From NCBI RefSeq assembly GCF_051020515.1, contig NZ_CP194857.1, positions 310,001-374,000 of the forward strand: 64,000 nucleotides of DNA. The letters are read 5' to 3'. Position numbers and translations under genes: made by a program. This stretch comes from CALKWS01 sp051020515 (GTDB taxonomy: Bacteria; Actinomycetota; Actinomycetes; Actinomycetales; Beutenbergiaceae). Shown piece after piece: positions 49,053 to 58,718 of this stretch (its first letter is position 1; each line of letters begins with the position of its first letter). The notes below the pieces were generated by a model. The model was not told the DNA's origin, searched no databases, and saw nothing but the letters and a program-made list of their open reading frames with translations.

Positions 49053-50279
49053 TCACGTTTGCCGACTCGCGACCCTTTCGATGACTGACACTTGCTCCAT
49101 GGCGCGGGCGCGAACCTGCGGAAGGGCATCTGAGATCTGCGCGGCAACTTCATCACGATTCTGAATGAGGTCGTCCAACATCTGGCGGATGCGCTCCGGA
49201 GTGGCGTCACTATGTGCGACAGCCAGTTCGGCTAATCCGAACATCTCCAGGACCTCCCGGTACTTGTGGCTCCAGCCAATAACGAGCGTCGGAACACCCG
49301 TAGCGAGTGACGAGACCATGGCGTGGAATCGGGATGCGATGAAGATATCGCACCGGGAGATCAGGAACCGCAGCGTCTGCGAACTCAACTCGTCATCAAC
49401 GAACAGCACCTTCTCCGGCCTCGCGACTCGGGCCTGGATTTCCCGGCACACCGGCAGGTCATTGTTGTGCGTCTTTGCCGTCTGCGCCCGTGCACTGTGG
49501 GCGACGAGAAACACAGGTCGGTTGAGAACCTCGGTAACGTAGTCGATCTGCGCGACTACCTCACTGATGTAGTCGTCGCCTCGGGCTTCAGCCGACTTGC
49601 GCAATACGGCACTCGGCGAGACACCGACAACATCACCATTGTCGAAGAAGCCGACATCAACCCGCTCACCAGCCGCGGCAGCATCGGCATCGCCGACCTC
49701 CAGGGTAAACGCAAGGTCGGCGCCCCCCTGTACGTTGGTCAGCCCAGTGGCGACGAGATGCTCGTGTGTGAGCGCACCGCGCGAGATGATCGCCGCCATG
49801 CGCGGCAGCAAGGTCTTCGCAGCAAGCCGGTTCAGCGGCTCGTTGAAGGGGCCCATCGCCTGGGCGACCTTCACCACAGGCGTTCTGACAAGGAGCGCGG
49901 GCAAAATGCTCGCAACGTTGTAGATGAGGTACTTGCCGCGCCCATCGACGAACGTGATTCCTCCCTCGTCGAGGAGGACGTCTGCACGGGCGAGCGCCCC
50001 GATCTCCGGCACAGCCCGTTCGATTCCGCGCCGCAGGGGCGGCAACAGTCTGTGTAGCAGGGCCATACCGTTGAGGACGACGCCGAGGCGCAACGGTCGC
50101 GCGTCCATCACGCGTAGGTTCGGGTATGAATTGAGTCGGGCATCCGCGCTGGGGTACATGCTCAAGAGGATGAACTGCGCGTGCTCGTCTGACTTGGATA
50201 GGTGCTGAACTGAACTCTCGAGCATTGCAGCCGCCCCCTTGTTGCCTGACAACGCAGAGCCGATGATTGCGATTCTCAT
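49053..50279 (-). CDS. Polysaccharide pyruvyl transferase family protein
   Basis: 408 aa of the PF04230 type: MRIAIIGSALSGNKGAAAML at the start, LLDEGGITFVDGRG, and near the C-terminus SRCDIFIASRFHAMVSSLATG with the conserved RFH. The family adds pyruvate ketals to surface sugars using PEP. The stop-start overlap with the downstream-placed (upstream-transcribed) membrane gene at 50276-50279 shows a tight operon. No signal peptide. Confidence 0.88.
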   Translation of the reverse strand: MRIAIIGSALSGNKGAAAMLESSVQHLSKSDEHAQFILLSMYPSADARLNSYPNLRVMDARPLRLGVVLNGMALLHRLLPPLRRGIERAVPEIGALARADVLLDEGGITFVDGRGKYLIYNVASILPALLVRTPVVKVAQAMGPFNEPLNRLAAKTLLPRMAAIISRGALTHEHLVATGLTNVQGGADLAFTLEVGDADAAAAGERVDVGFFDNGDVVGVSPSAVLRKSAEARGDDYISEVVAQIDYVTEVLNRPVFLVAHSARAQTAKTHNNDLPVCREIQARVARPEKVLFVDDELSSQTLRFLISRCDIFIASRFHAMVSSLATGVPTLVIGWSHKYREVLEMFGLAELAVAHSDATPERIRQMLDDLIQNRDEVAAQISDALPQVRARAMEQVSVIERVASRQT

Positions 50280-51241
50280 GAGATGCCTGCCTTCCTTCTT
50301 GAAGTGAACGTGAGCAGTCCATAGACACCTGCAACAACTCCATCGCCGAGCGTCGCAGACAGGCGCGCTGCCAGAGCCAGCACGATAGCCTGCTCCACGG
50401 GTAGGTACGCAACGCTAAGCAGCACAAAAACTGATTCACGCACGCCGACACCACTCGGCACGAAAATGGCGAGAACACCGGCGGCGCCTGCAAAGATGTA
50501 AGCACAAGCCAACGGCACGTAGTGGGAGGCGGGCACGTCGAACATCGAGATCGCTATCAGAACGAGCCCAGCACCGTTCACTGCACGAGGAATCAAATAC
50601 AGCAACTGATATTTCAGGGTATGCACAGACCCGAGGAAATACGCCTCCGGCACCTCACGCTTGAATATCCTCCGGGCGACGTGATTGGTTCCCCACCGGA
50701 GGATGGGCCTGCTGGTCAACAGCAGCAACGGGATAACCGAGGCCGCAGTCACTATCACGACCCCGCCCTCCCCTAAATCGACACTTCCCAGCGCCAGCAG
50801 AATCAATCCTGGCGGCACGATGGACCCGATGATCAAGAAAGCATTCTCGTAGAAAAAGGACAACGTGGTCAGAGAGCGCGAAACGTTTCGCGACCGCGCC
50901 CAGACCAACTTGTTCGCTACAGAGCCCACCTGGCCGGGAATGTACTTCAGCAGCCAGGACAGACAATGCACTCGGATACCCTCGAGCAAACCAACGCGAA
51001 TCGCACCCAGTTGCGCAACCATACGGCCCCACAGGAATCCTGAAACCACTACTGCGAAGGCGAACAGTACGACCGAACCTGCGATCCAGCCATCGGGACG
51101 CAGGTCGATGTCGGCTAACGCATCCCAGTTGCGCGCCAAAGCACGCCCGAAGAGAACGCCCACCACGCTGACAATGACGACGGTGAGCGCCACCCGTAAC
51201 ACTCGGCGCCGTTTGAGTGTCAGGATTCCCTTACCTTGCAA
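50276..51241 (-). CDS. Lysylphosphatidylglycerol synthase TM region / UPF0104-like membrane protein
   Basis: About 321 aa with 8 hydrophobic segments. LSWLLKYIPGQVGSVANKL and FVPSGVGVRESVFVLL are hallmarks of the MprF flippase-like domain (UPF0104). In glycan clusters such stand-alone domains are thought to translocate lipid-linked intermediates. The start is uncertain: TTG 51241 is used, ATG 51298 would overlap the nitroreductase gene by 68 bp, and GTG 51211 is also possible. It overlaps neighbours at both ends in one operon. Confidence 0.8.
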   Translation of the reverse strand: MQGKGILTLKRRRVLRVALTVVIVSVVGVLFGRALARNWDALADIDLRPDGWIAGSVVLFAFAVVVSGFLWGRMVAQLGAIRVGLLEGIRVHCLSWLLKYIPGQVGSVANKLVWARSRNVSRSLTTLSFFYENAFLIIGSIVPPGLILLALGSVDLGEGGVVIVTAASVIPLLLLTSRPILRWGTNHVARRIFKREVPEAYFLGSVHTLKYQLLYLIPRAVNGAGLVLIAISMFDVPASHYVPLACAYIFAGAAGVLAIFVPSGVGVRESVFVLLSVAYLPVEQAIVLALAARLSATLGDGVVAGVYGLLTFTSRRKAGIS

Positions 51242-52325
51242 CGTTGAAACTGCGCAGAACGTCAAGGGACTTCTTGGGTGAGGCCGCCACCAAGGCATCG
51301 CGATCCGCGTATCCCACCGCGATCAGGCAGATCACACGCTCGTGGGGCTGAAGGCCCAGGGCCCTCGCCATCTTCATCTCAAGCGGTTCGAAGTCTGGCC
51401 AGTTGATCACGGATGAACTTAGTCCGAGCGTCTCAAGCGCATAGAGGAAACCCATGGTCGCGAGCGAACTGTCGATGTAGATCGCGTGCCGATCTCGTGG
51501 CGAGAAGTAACTATCGAGGTTTCCTTTGATCACCACAATCGTAGGAATCTGATGGCCGTACCCCGCGGTACCGAAGGGAATCGACGCGACCTTCTTGACT
51601 AGGTCGGGCTCGTCGAAAATCAGAAACTCATACGGTAGCCGGTTGCATGCTGTCGGCGACTCCCGGGCAACCTGGAGTGCTTGGTCGATCAGTTCGCGCG
51701 GCACGGAGCGATTCTCGAACCAGCGGACCGAACGCCGCTGTTTGGCCAACGCAAGCAACTGCTCGAAGGTGATATCGCTGGGCTTGATGTCCCGTTGAGG
51801 ATAGGGACGCATCGGGATCCCGTTGGTCTCACCCTCCGGCTTAGGGACGGCGGCGAACCTATCTCGCGCGCGGTCCACAACCGGATCCCCTGGAGCGATG
51901 ACGTCGAAATACTCGGTGAGAACTTCGCGTGCCCACAAAAGCTCAATCGGGTCGATCAGTCGACCTTTGGGCCCCTCGGTAACGGCGACTCGATAGAAGT
52001 CGATTGTTTCGGCGATGTAATCCACCGCGAAAATCGGTCGCCGGGGCTGCATTGACATGCCCTTTTCCAACCGATGAATGTTACGCCGAAGTTCGACATG
52101 AGTATTACGCGAGGTGCTCAGACGCCGATAGTAGGCGCGACGGCCAGCAAGCACCGCGAACTGTTCGCGGTTGAAGGTGAGGAAGGCAGGGAGAGAGTAG
52201 ACAGTGGCAGGAATCCGATGCGATCCGACTACCGTGAGGATCGCACGGTTTCCACCCTCATATACTCTGCGAACTAGCGGGATCGCAAGAGTATTCTTGG
52301 CCAAAACCTTGAGCCTGCCAATCAT
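51231..52325 (-). CDS. Nitroreductase-family flavoprotein in a polysaccharide cluster
   Basis: 364 aa, longer than the usual 180-220 because about 160 residues precede the flavin domain. The domain starts at LAKQRRSVRWFENRSVP and includes ARESPTACNRLPYEFLIFD and IDSSLATMGFLYALETLG. The N-terminal part (HRLEKGMSMQPRRPIFAVDY) is shared by nitroreductases found beside polysaccharide genes. It is FMN-dependent by family; the substrate is unknown. ATG overlaps the preceding glycosyltransferase stop (ATGA). Confidence 0.88.
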   Translation of the reverse strand: MIGRLKVLAKNTLAIPLVRRVYEGGNRAILTVVGSHRIPATVYSLPAFLTFNREQFAVLAGRRAYYRRLSTSRNTHVELRRNIHRLEKGMSMQPRRPIFAVDYIAETIDFYRVAVTEGPKGRLIDPIELLWAREVLTEYFDVIAPGDPVVDRARDRFAAVPKPEGETNGIPMRPYPQRDIKPSDITFEQLLALAKQRRSVRWFENRSVPRELIDQALQVARESPTACNRLPYEFLIFDEPDLVKKVASIPFGTAGYGHQIPTIVVIKGNLDSYFSPRDRHAIYIDSSLATMGFLYALETLGLSSSVINWPDFEPLEMKMARALGLQPHERVICLIAVGYADRDALVAASPKKSLDVLRSFNVAR

Positions 52326-53458
52326 CGCGTCTCCTGCTGCTCGCTCTTCCGCAAGGCATCCACACCATCGTTGACCATCGCCTGAGAACTCTCTAAGGCT
52401 TGATCGTTCCCGTCCTCTGCGATCTGGGGGCGAGCACCCGAGGCTTCGGGACTCCCGTACGTCGTCCGCGTACCTGTGTCCGGCTTTCTGAGTTCGTACT
52501 TCATGGTCGTAGGTGCCGGCCTGGAATACTGAAGTTCCTTCAATCGCTCGAGTTGCTCCTCGAGCAGGACCCGGTTACTCCGTTGCAGATCCGCGATGAC
52601 CAGGAGCGCCAAACTGAGAAGGCCGCCGACCAACATCGCACTCCCGAAAATGAGCGATTGCACGTGACCCGCCCCGCTTCCTTGCAGCCAGAACACGATG
52701 AATCGCACGAACGGTATGACTCCTGCTACCAGGAGGATAGCTCCGAGACCACCAAGGATGACGTGCGGTTTGTACATCAGGTAGGAGCGCGTAATCGCAG
52801 AACCCGACTTGGCCATGTGTTGGCCCATGTTGTTAAATAAACGGGACTCACGCGTCTTAGCATTGGTCGTGATCGGCAAGGAGACTATTCGGAGGCGCTT
52901 GTTGCCCGCCTGAATTATGGTCTCCATGCAGTAGGAGAACTGCGTCAAGACGTTCAGTCTCAATAGGGACTGCTTGGAATAGGCACGGAAACCGCTGGCT
53001 GCATCGGGAAGATCTGTTCCGGCCGCCCGATTGACGATGTGGGAACCGAAGCGTTGCATCGTCTTCTTGAACGCGGAAAAGTGCGCAATCTTAGCGGTCT
53101 GTCGGTCTCCTATGACGACATCTGCATCACCTCGCACGATCGGTTGGACTAGGTCCCCGATGCGCTCTGAAGGATATTGGTTGTCGCCATCGGTGTTGAC
53201 CACGATGTCGGCACCATGGGCGAGCGCATAGTCGACCCCATCACGAAACGACCGAGCGAGGCCCATGTTTTGGACGTGGGTCACCACGTGGTGGACACCA
53301 CGGGCGCGAGCGACCTCGACCGTACGATCCGTGGAGCCGTCGTCGACGACGAGAATCTCGATCGAGTCAACCCCGGGGATCTCCGTCGGTATGTTCTCAA
53401 GAACCTGAGGGAGCGTCTGCTCTTCGTTTAGGCATGGAATCTGGACAAATAGTTTCAT
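52322..53458 (-). CDS. Family-2 glycosyltransferase, polyprenyl-phosphate sugar synthase type
   Basis: 378 aa. The GT-A domain has IPCLNEEQTLPQVLENIP, VVDDGSTDRT and NTDGDNQYP (DxD). Two C-terminal membrane helices (about 240-300) follow, then a short coiled coil (LLEEQLERLKELQ) and a polar tail. This resembles GtrB/DPM-type enzymes that load a sugar onto polyprenyl phosphate, supplying a donor for GT-C or DUF2142-type transferases. ATG 53458 is used; GTG 53467 is possible. Confidence 0.9.
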   Translation of the reverse strand: MKLFVQIPCLNEEQTLPQVLENIPTEIPGVDSIEILVVDDGSTDRTVEVARARGVHHVVTHVQNMGLARSFRDGVDYALAHGADIVVNTDGDNQYPSERIGDLVQPIVRGDADVVIGDRQTAKIAHFSAFKKTMQRFGSHIVNRAAGTDLPDAASGFRAYSKQSLLRLNVLTQFSYCMETIIQAGNKRLRIVSLPITTNAKTRESRLFNNMGQHMAKSGSAITRSYLMYKPHVILGGLGAILLVAGVIPFVRFIVFWLQGSGAGHVQSLIFGSAMLVGGLLSLALLVIADLQRSNRVLLEEQLERLKELQYSRPAPTTMKYELRKPDTGTRTTYGSPEASGARPQIAEDGNDQALESSQAMVNDGVDALRKSEQQETR

Positions 53459-53603
53459 GACACTCACGTCTCGGCGGGGATGGGCTCCAGCCACCAGGCG
53501 ATCAGGTTCGTTTCAGGTCAGGCCGGACGGAGCCATCGTAAACCCCACCAGAGGCTCCTCCGACTTTCGGTCACGGTACGCCGCAGATCCGCGCAACCCC
53601 ACC

Positions 53604-55207
53604 TCAGGGTCCAGGCTCCTGAGCAGGCATCACCTGGGCATCGTGAGAACGCCGAACCTTCCAAGCACCCAAAGTGGAGTTCACGACGAGCGTGAGCGGC
53701 GCGAGCGCCAGTAGAAACCCCGTGGCGGTCAACTGTCCCGTCGTCGCGGGACTCCACTGCACCCACCGCGTCAACGCCTCGATTTGGCTCTCACCCGGCC
53801 CCACGTAGGAGGCGGCGAACCACACGTAGAGTCCGTAGGCGCTCACCAGCAAGCCGACTACCACCAAAATAGGGTTCAAGAACGCAGTACTAGTTTCGCT
53901 TCGCCTCAGCACACCCCACACGCCGAGCGCCACAAGAACTGTCAGTGCCACGAACGCGGCGAAGAAGTACCTTCCCTGCAACCCGACGAGTTGACCTAAC
54001 CGCTGGTAGTTGAATAGGCCGCGTATTGCGACCGCCACGATGAGGCCTCCCGCAAAACGACCCGATAGTCAGAACTTCGGCCCACAGACGTCGCGCGCTG
54101 AACAGGCCGACGGTGATCAGTGCAAGTGCAAGGATGGTCGCCCCTACGACGAAGGCTCCCGGCAATGGAACCTCCAACCAACCGAATCGTCCCCAGAAGG
54201 ACTGGGTCAGCATGTCCCAGGCGCGGCCGAAGTACCAGTCGACGGGTTGCTGCCCGCCTCCTTCGATCGGTTGGCGGTTCATTCCCGAGGGCTGGAACTG
54301 TCCGTAGAGGAGATAATTGCGCATCCACCACCAGCCGCCGATAGCGAACGCGACAGCCATTGCAAGCGATGCGTGACCCACTCTGCGTAGCCACTGACCT
54401 CTTTCGGCACGAGAGAACGCGTAGGCGAGCAGCACCATTGGAACACTAAAGGCCATGAACGCCTTGGTCAGCAATCCTGCTCCAACCGCGACGCCTGCAA
54501 GAAGTGTCCAGCGCATCCGCAGATCACCGCCCACCACGCGCAGGCTGGCGTAGGTGGCGATGGAACCTGTGAGGACCATCAGGGCATCGTTGGTCACGGA
54601 GCCGCTGATGAATCCGAACTGTGGAACAAGGAGTGGCACGGTTGCGGATCCCAATGCGAGGTGCTGCGAGTTGGTCACGACACGCACACTTCCGGCTATC
54701 AACGGAACCACCGGGATCGTCAACAGGATGCTCATCATCCGGAGTGCCAGCAACTGCAGATCCCAACGGTCTTCTGCCATGCCGATAGCCGTGAGTCCCC
54801 CGGCCAGCAGCCCGTAATAGAGTGGTGGGTGCTGGCTCATCTGGTCGATTCGCGTCTGTCCCTCCACATCCAGGGCACGTCCCGCATCCAAGATGATCCG
54901 GTCCTGATCTGGTGTAGGGGTGACGTCGACGAACCAGCCGTACCCAGAGCCCCAGTTCTCTCGCGTGCTTCCTGGCAGGCGGGCGAGATACTCCGCCTGA
55001 TCCATCGCCTCGGACATGCCAGCACTCATCCGAGCATCACCCACTGGTGGCCATCCCCCCACCGTGTGCGAGCCGCATCACCGAGTTGACGTGTTGAGGC
55101 TCGTCTGGTGTGCGGTAGGAATGCGAGACAAGCGCCCACGCCGACATCACGGAGAAGACAGTCAGCGTAATAAGGAGGAGGGAGACCCGATACCTGCATT
55201 CGGTCAT
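53604..55207 (-). CDS. DUF2142 membrane protein 2 (two frameshifts, 55055-55060 and 54049-54051)
   Basis: About 534 aa after repair; paralogue of the 47149-48853 product. The start has MTECRYRVSLLLITLTVFSV and SHSYRTPDEPQHVNSVMRLA, the DUF2142 acidic loop. Removing one G from the six-G run gives AHGGGWPPVGDARM; removing one G at 54049-54051 (minus sense) gives IGSFCGGLIVAVAIRGLFNYQ. The remaining part has GGWWWMRNYLLYGQFQPSG and several helices. Two such proteins may add different residues to the same lipid-linked glycan (inference). Confidence 0.8.
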
Positions 55208-55244
55208 GCTTGAGTGGGGCGTCGACTCAATTGGACGCCCGGCG

Positions 55245-56660
55245 CTACTGTCCACCATCGAGGTATGACTCCAGAGCACCCCACTGGCCGGGCATCATCA
55301 GTCCCGTGACTTCCAGTTTCGTGAGGTCCAGGGTGCTGATCGACGGTCGTGGCGCGACCGGCTGGTCATAGCCCGCCAGATACTCGGACGTGGTCACCGC
55401 ATGGACGTCACTGGTGTCACGGCCGGCGAGGGTGTACACGCGGCGGGCGATCTCGGCCCAACTGGCCGGTTCTCCGCTGTTCGTGGCGTGATAGGTGCCG
55501 TAGGGTGCACGCGAGTCGAGCAGGTGGACGGTGGCGGCGGCGAGATCTGAGGTGAAGGTCAGCCGACCCACCTGGTCCTCCACCACGTTCGGTTGTACGC
55601 CCCGCTCGGCGAGGGACCTCATGGTGCGGACGAAGTTCCTGCCCTCCCCTACCACCCAGGAGGTGCGGATCAGGTAGTGCTGCGGCACCTGCTGCACCGC
55701 AGCCTCCCCGGCTGCCTTGCTCTGGCCGTAGGCACTGACCGGGCTGATCGGGTCGGTCTCGAGGTAGGCACCCCCCGGCCCTGACCCGCCGTGCCCATCG
55801 AAGACGTAATCGGTGGAGTAGTGCACCAGCGTGAAGCGGTGCTCCTGGGCCGCCCGGGCCAGCGCAGCGACAGCCGTGGCGTTCACGGCCCACGCCGCCG
55901 CTCGACCCTGTCGGGTCTCGGCCTGGTCCACCGCCGTGAATGCGGCCGCGTTGATCACCACCCCGACGTCGCTGAAGTCGAGGTCAGCGATAGCCGAGGG
56001 GTCGGACAGGTCCACCTCCTGCCTGGACAGTGCGTGCGCGTGCGGCAGCGCCGCCTGCAGTGCAGTGCCCAGTTGCCCGGTGGCGCCGAGGATCACCGTG
56101 CGCGCAGGTGTCACCGGGCTGGCCTGGGCAAGGCGGGGGTGGTTGCGGTCCTTCTCCGAGATCTCCGCACTACCCAGCGGGATGGGCCATGGGATCGCCG
56201 CCGACTCATCGGCGAGGTTGAGGTGGGAGTAGGACGCTTCCGGGGACCAGTGCGCGTTCACCAGGTAGGAGTAGACGGTGCCATCGATCAGGGTCTGGTA
56301 AGAGTTGCCGACCCCGCGGGGCACGAACACCGCTTTGCCCTCATCGAGTTCCTCGGTGTGGACGGCGCCGTACCTGGGCCCTTCGCGCAGGTCCACCCAT
56401 GCGCAGAAAGCCCTGCCGTGGGCGATCGACACCAGCTTGTCCCAGGGTTCGGCGTGGATGCCCCGGGTCACCCCGGCGGCGGCGTTGTACGCCACCGAAT
56501 GTTGCACGGGTGCGAAGTCCGGTAGCCCGAGGGCGACCATCTTGGCCCGCTGCCCGTTCTCCTTGAACCAGCCGCGGGCATCCCCGTGAACCGTCAGGTC
56601 CAGGACCAACAGGCCGGGGATGGCGGTGGTGCGCACGGCCAGTTCGTTCGGGCCCGTCAC
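55245..56660 (-). CDS. rmlCD: Bifunctional dTDP-4-dehydrorhamnose 3,5-epimerase / reductase (RmlC-RmlD fusion)
   Basis: 471 aa. Residues 1-180 are the RmlC cupin (GIHAEPWDKLVSIAHGRAF, PRGVGNSYQTL); residues 185-471 are RmlD (VILGATGQLGTALQ, YSTDYVFDGHG, YGQSKAAGEAA with catalytic Y and K). The fusion carries out the last two steps to dTDP-L-rhamnose and is found in several actinobacteria. GTG 56660 lies one base after the rmlB stop. No frame problem. Confidence 0.95.
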   Translation of the reverse strand: MTGPNELAVRTTAIPGLLVLDLTVHGDARGWFKENGQRAKMVALGLPDFAPVQHSVAYNAAAGVTRGIHAEPWDKLVSIAHGRAFCAWVDLREGPRYGAVHTEELDEGKAVFVPRGVGNSYQTLIDGTVYSYLVNAHWSPEASYSHLNLADESAAIPWPIPLGSAEISEKDRNHPRLAQASPVTPARTVILGATGQLGTALQAALPHAHALSRQEVDLSDPSAIADLDFSDVGVVINAAAFTAVDQAETRQGRAAAWAVNATAVAALARAAQEHRFTLVHYSTDYVFDGHGGSGPGGAYLETDPISPVSAYGQSKAAGEAAVQQVPQHYLIRTSWVVGEGRNFVRTMRSLAERGVQPNVVEDQVGRLTFTSDLAAATVHLLDSRAPYGTYHATNSGEPASWAEIARRVYTLAGRDTSDVHAVTTSEYLAGYDQPVAPRPSISTLDLTKLEVTGLMMPGQWGALESYLDGGQ

Positions 56661-56661
56661 G

Positions 56662-57675
56662 TCACTGTCCCCGGGCCGCGTATTCCGACTCCACCGCGTC
56701 CTTGTGCGGGCGCCACCAGTCGCTGTTCGCCCGGTACCACTCGATCGTATCCGCCAACCCCGCGCGGAAGTCCGCGAACTGTGGCTCCCAGCCCAGTTCT
56801 GTGCGCAACTTGGTCGGGTCGATCGCGTACCGCAGGTCGTGCCCGGCGCGGTCGGTGACGTGGTCGAAGTCGTCCTCCGGGCGGCCCAGGATGCTCAGGA
56901 TCATCCGGACCACCTCGAGGTTTTTCTGTTCCCCGTCGGCACCGATCAGGTAGGTGTGCCCGATCTGCCCCCGGTTCAGGATGGTCCACACCGCCGAGGA
57001 GTGATCGGCCGCGTGGATCCAGTCCCGCACGTTCTCACCGGCCCCGTAGAGTTTGGGCCGGCCCCCGGCGAGCACGTTCGTGATCTGGCGGGGAATGAAC
57101 TTCTCGATGTGCTGCCAGGGACCGTAGTTGTTCGAGCAGTTGCTGATGGTGGCTGCCACCTCGAAGGAACGCACCCATGCCCGCACCAAGTGGTCGGCAC
57201 CGGCCTTGGACGCCGAGTACGGACTCGAGGGCAAGTACGGAGTGGTTTCGGTGAACCGTGCCGGATCATCCAGTTCGAGGTCGCCGTAGACCTCATCGGT
57301 GGACACGTGATGCAGGCGCACCCCGTGCCTGCGGACCGCCTCCAGAATCTCGAAGGTGCCCACGATGTTGGTGCGGATGAATGGACTGGGATCACGCAGG
57401 CTGTTGTCGTTGTGTGACTCCGCCGCAAAGTGGACCACGGCGTCCTCGGCGCCGGTGAGGCTGCCCACCAACGAATCCACCAGGCCCGTGTCGGTGACAT
57501 CCCCTTCCACCAACTCCACACGATCGGCCGGCAACGGCTCCAGCGCCTCCGGCGAAAGCGCGTAGGTAAGCTTGTCCAGCACCACCACGTACGCGTCGGT
57601 GTGCTCCACCAGGTAGTGCACGAAGTTGGAACCGATGAAGCCGGCACCGCCGGTGACGAGAATCCTGCGCATCAC
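56662..57675 (-). CDS. rmlB: dTDP-glucose 4,6-dehydratase
   Basis: 337 aa. GGAGFIGSNFVHY binds NAD+, HVSTDEVYGDL carries the Thr-Asp-Glu catalytic triad, and YSASKAGADHL gives the YxxxK. Second step of dTDP-L-rhamnose synthesis. It precedes rmlCD in one operon and is divergent from rmlA. Confidence 0.97.
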   Translation of the reverse strand: MMRRILVTGGAGFIGSNFVHYLVEHTDAYVVVLDKLTYALSPEALEPLPADRVELVEGDVTDTGLVDSLVGSLTGAEDAVVHFAAESHNDNSLRDPSPFIRTNIVGTFEILEAVRRHGVRLHHVSTDEVYGDLELDDPARFTETTPYLPSSPYSASKAGADHLVRAWVRSFEVAATISNCSNNYGPWQHIEKFIPRQITNVLAGGRPKLYGAGENVRDWIHAADHSSAVWTILNRGQIGHTYLIGADGEQKNLEVVRMILSILGRPEDDFDHVTDRAGHDLRYAIDPTKLRTELGWEPQFADFRAGLADTIEWYRANSDWWRPHKDAVESEYAARGQ

Positions 57676-57808
57676 TGCACTGTAGCGACTCTGCGGGCTC
57701 TAGCCGAGCGAGATGCGCCAAGGAGTGAAGCCATCCGTTATCGGCACCCGCACCTCCTGGCGCAACCGCCTGGCTGCGATCCTCGGCAAGTTGCGCAAGA
57801 CTGCGCGT

Positions 57809-58672
57809 ATGCATGGAATCATCCTGGCCGGAGGGTCCGGCACCAGACTGAACCCGATCACCTTGGGCGTGAGCAAGCAACTGGTCCCTGTTTATGACAA
57901 GCCGATGATCTACTATCCCCTCTCCACGCTTCTGCTCGCAGGGGTCCAAGACATCCTGGTGATCACGACGCCACATGACGCACCGCAGTTCCACCGGCTA
58001 CTCGGCGACGGGGCACAGTTCGGCGTGAACATCTCTTACGCGGTCCAAGATGAGCCCAACGGACTCGCCCAAGCCTTCGTACTTGGAGCGGACTTCCTCG
58101 GCGCCAACACCGCTGCCCTCGTGCTCGGAGACAACATCTTCTATGGCCCCGGCCTCGGATCTCAGTTGAAAAGGTTCGAGCAGATCGACGGAGGAGCCAT
58201 CTTCGCCTACCGAGTGTCTGACCCGAGTTCCTACGGGGTAGTGGAGTTTGACTCCACTGGACGTGCGTTGTCATTGGAAGAAAAGCCAAGTACGCCCAGA
58301 TCAAATTACGCAATCCCCGGCCTCTACTTTTACGACAACGACGTCGTCGAGATCGCCCGCCGTCTTCGGCCATCTGCCCGCGGAGAGTACGAGATCACAG
58401 ACGTAAACCGGGCATACCTGGAGCAGGGACGACTGCAGGTTCAGGTCCTCCCCAGAGGGACTGCCTGGCTCGATACCGGGACGTTCGATTCACTGCTTGA
58501 AGCCGCAGACTACGTCAGGACCATCGAGCACCGACAAGGTCTCAAGATCGGCTCACCTGAAGAAGTCGCATGGAGGCAAGGATTCCTCACCGACGAGGAC
58601 CTCCGCCGTATCGCCGAACCCCTTCAGAAGTCCGGCTATGGCGATTACCTCCTCGGGCTCCTCGAGACGTAG
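57809..58672 (+). CDS. rmlA: Glucose-1-phosphate thymidylyltransferase
   Basis: 287 aa from ATG 57809, chosen because it gives the canonical start MHGIILAGGSGTRLNP; an upstream in-frame start at 57713 would add 32 unrelated residues. Substrate-binding motifs: VSKQLVPVYDKPMIYYPLS and LEEKPSTPRSNYAIPGLYF. First step of dTDP-L-rhamnose synthesis. Its base composition is lower in GC than the neighbouring rmlB and rmlCD, suggesting a different origin. Confidence 0.96.
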   Translation: MHGIILAGGSGTRLNPITLGVSKQLVPVYDKPMIYYPLSTLLLAGVQDILVITTPHDAPQFHRLLGDGAQFGVNISYAVQDEPNGLAQAFVLGADFLGANTAALVLGDNIFYGPGLGSQLKRFEQIDGGAIFAYRVSDPSSYGVVEFDSTGRALSLEEKPSTPRSNYAIPGLYFYDNDVVEIARRLRPSARGEYEITDVNRAYLEQGRLQVQVLPRGTAWLDTGTFDSLLEAADYVRTIEHRQGLKIGSPEEVAWRQGFLTDEDLRRIAEPLQKSGYGDYLLGLLET

Positions 58673-58718
58673 TCAGTTGGCGCGTCGTGCGAGAGTTGAT
58701 TGCACTTGGGTGAAGCGG

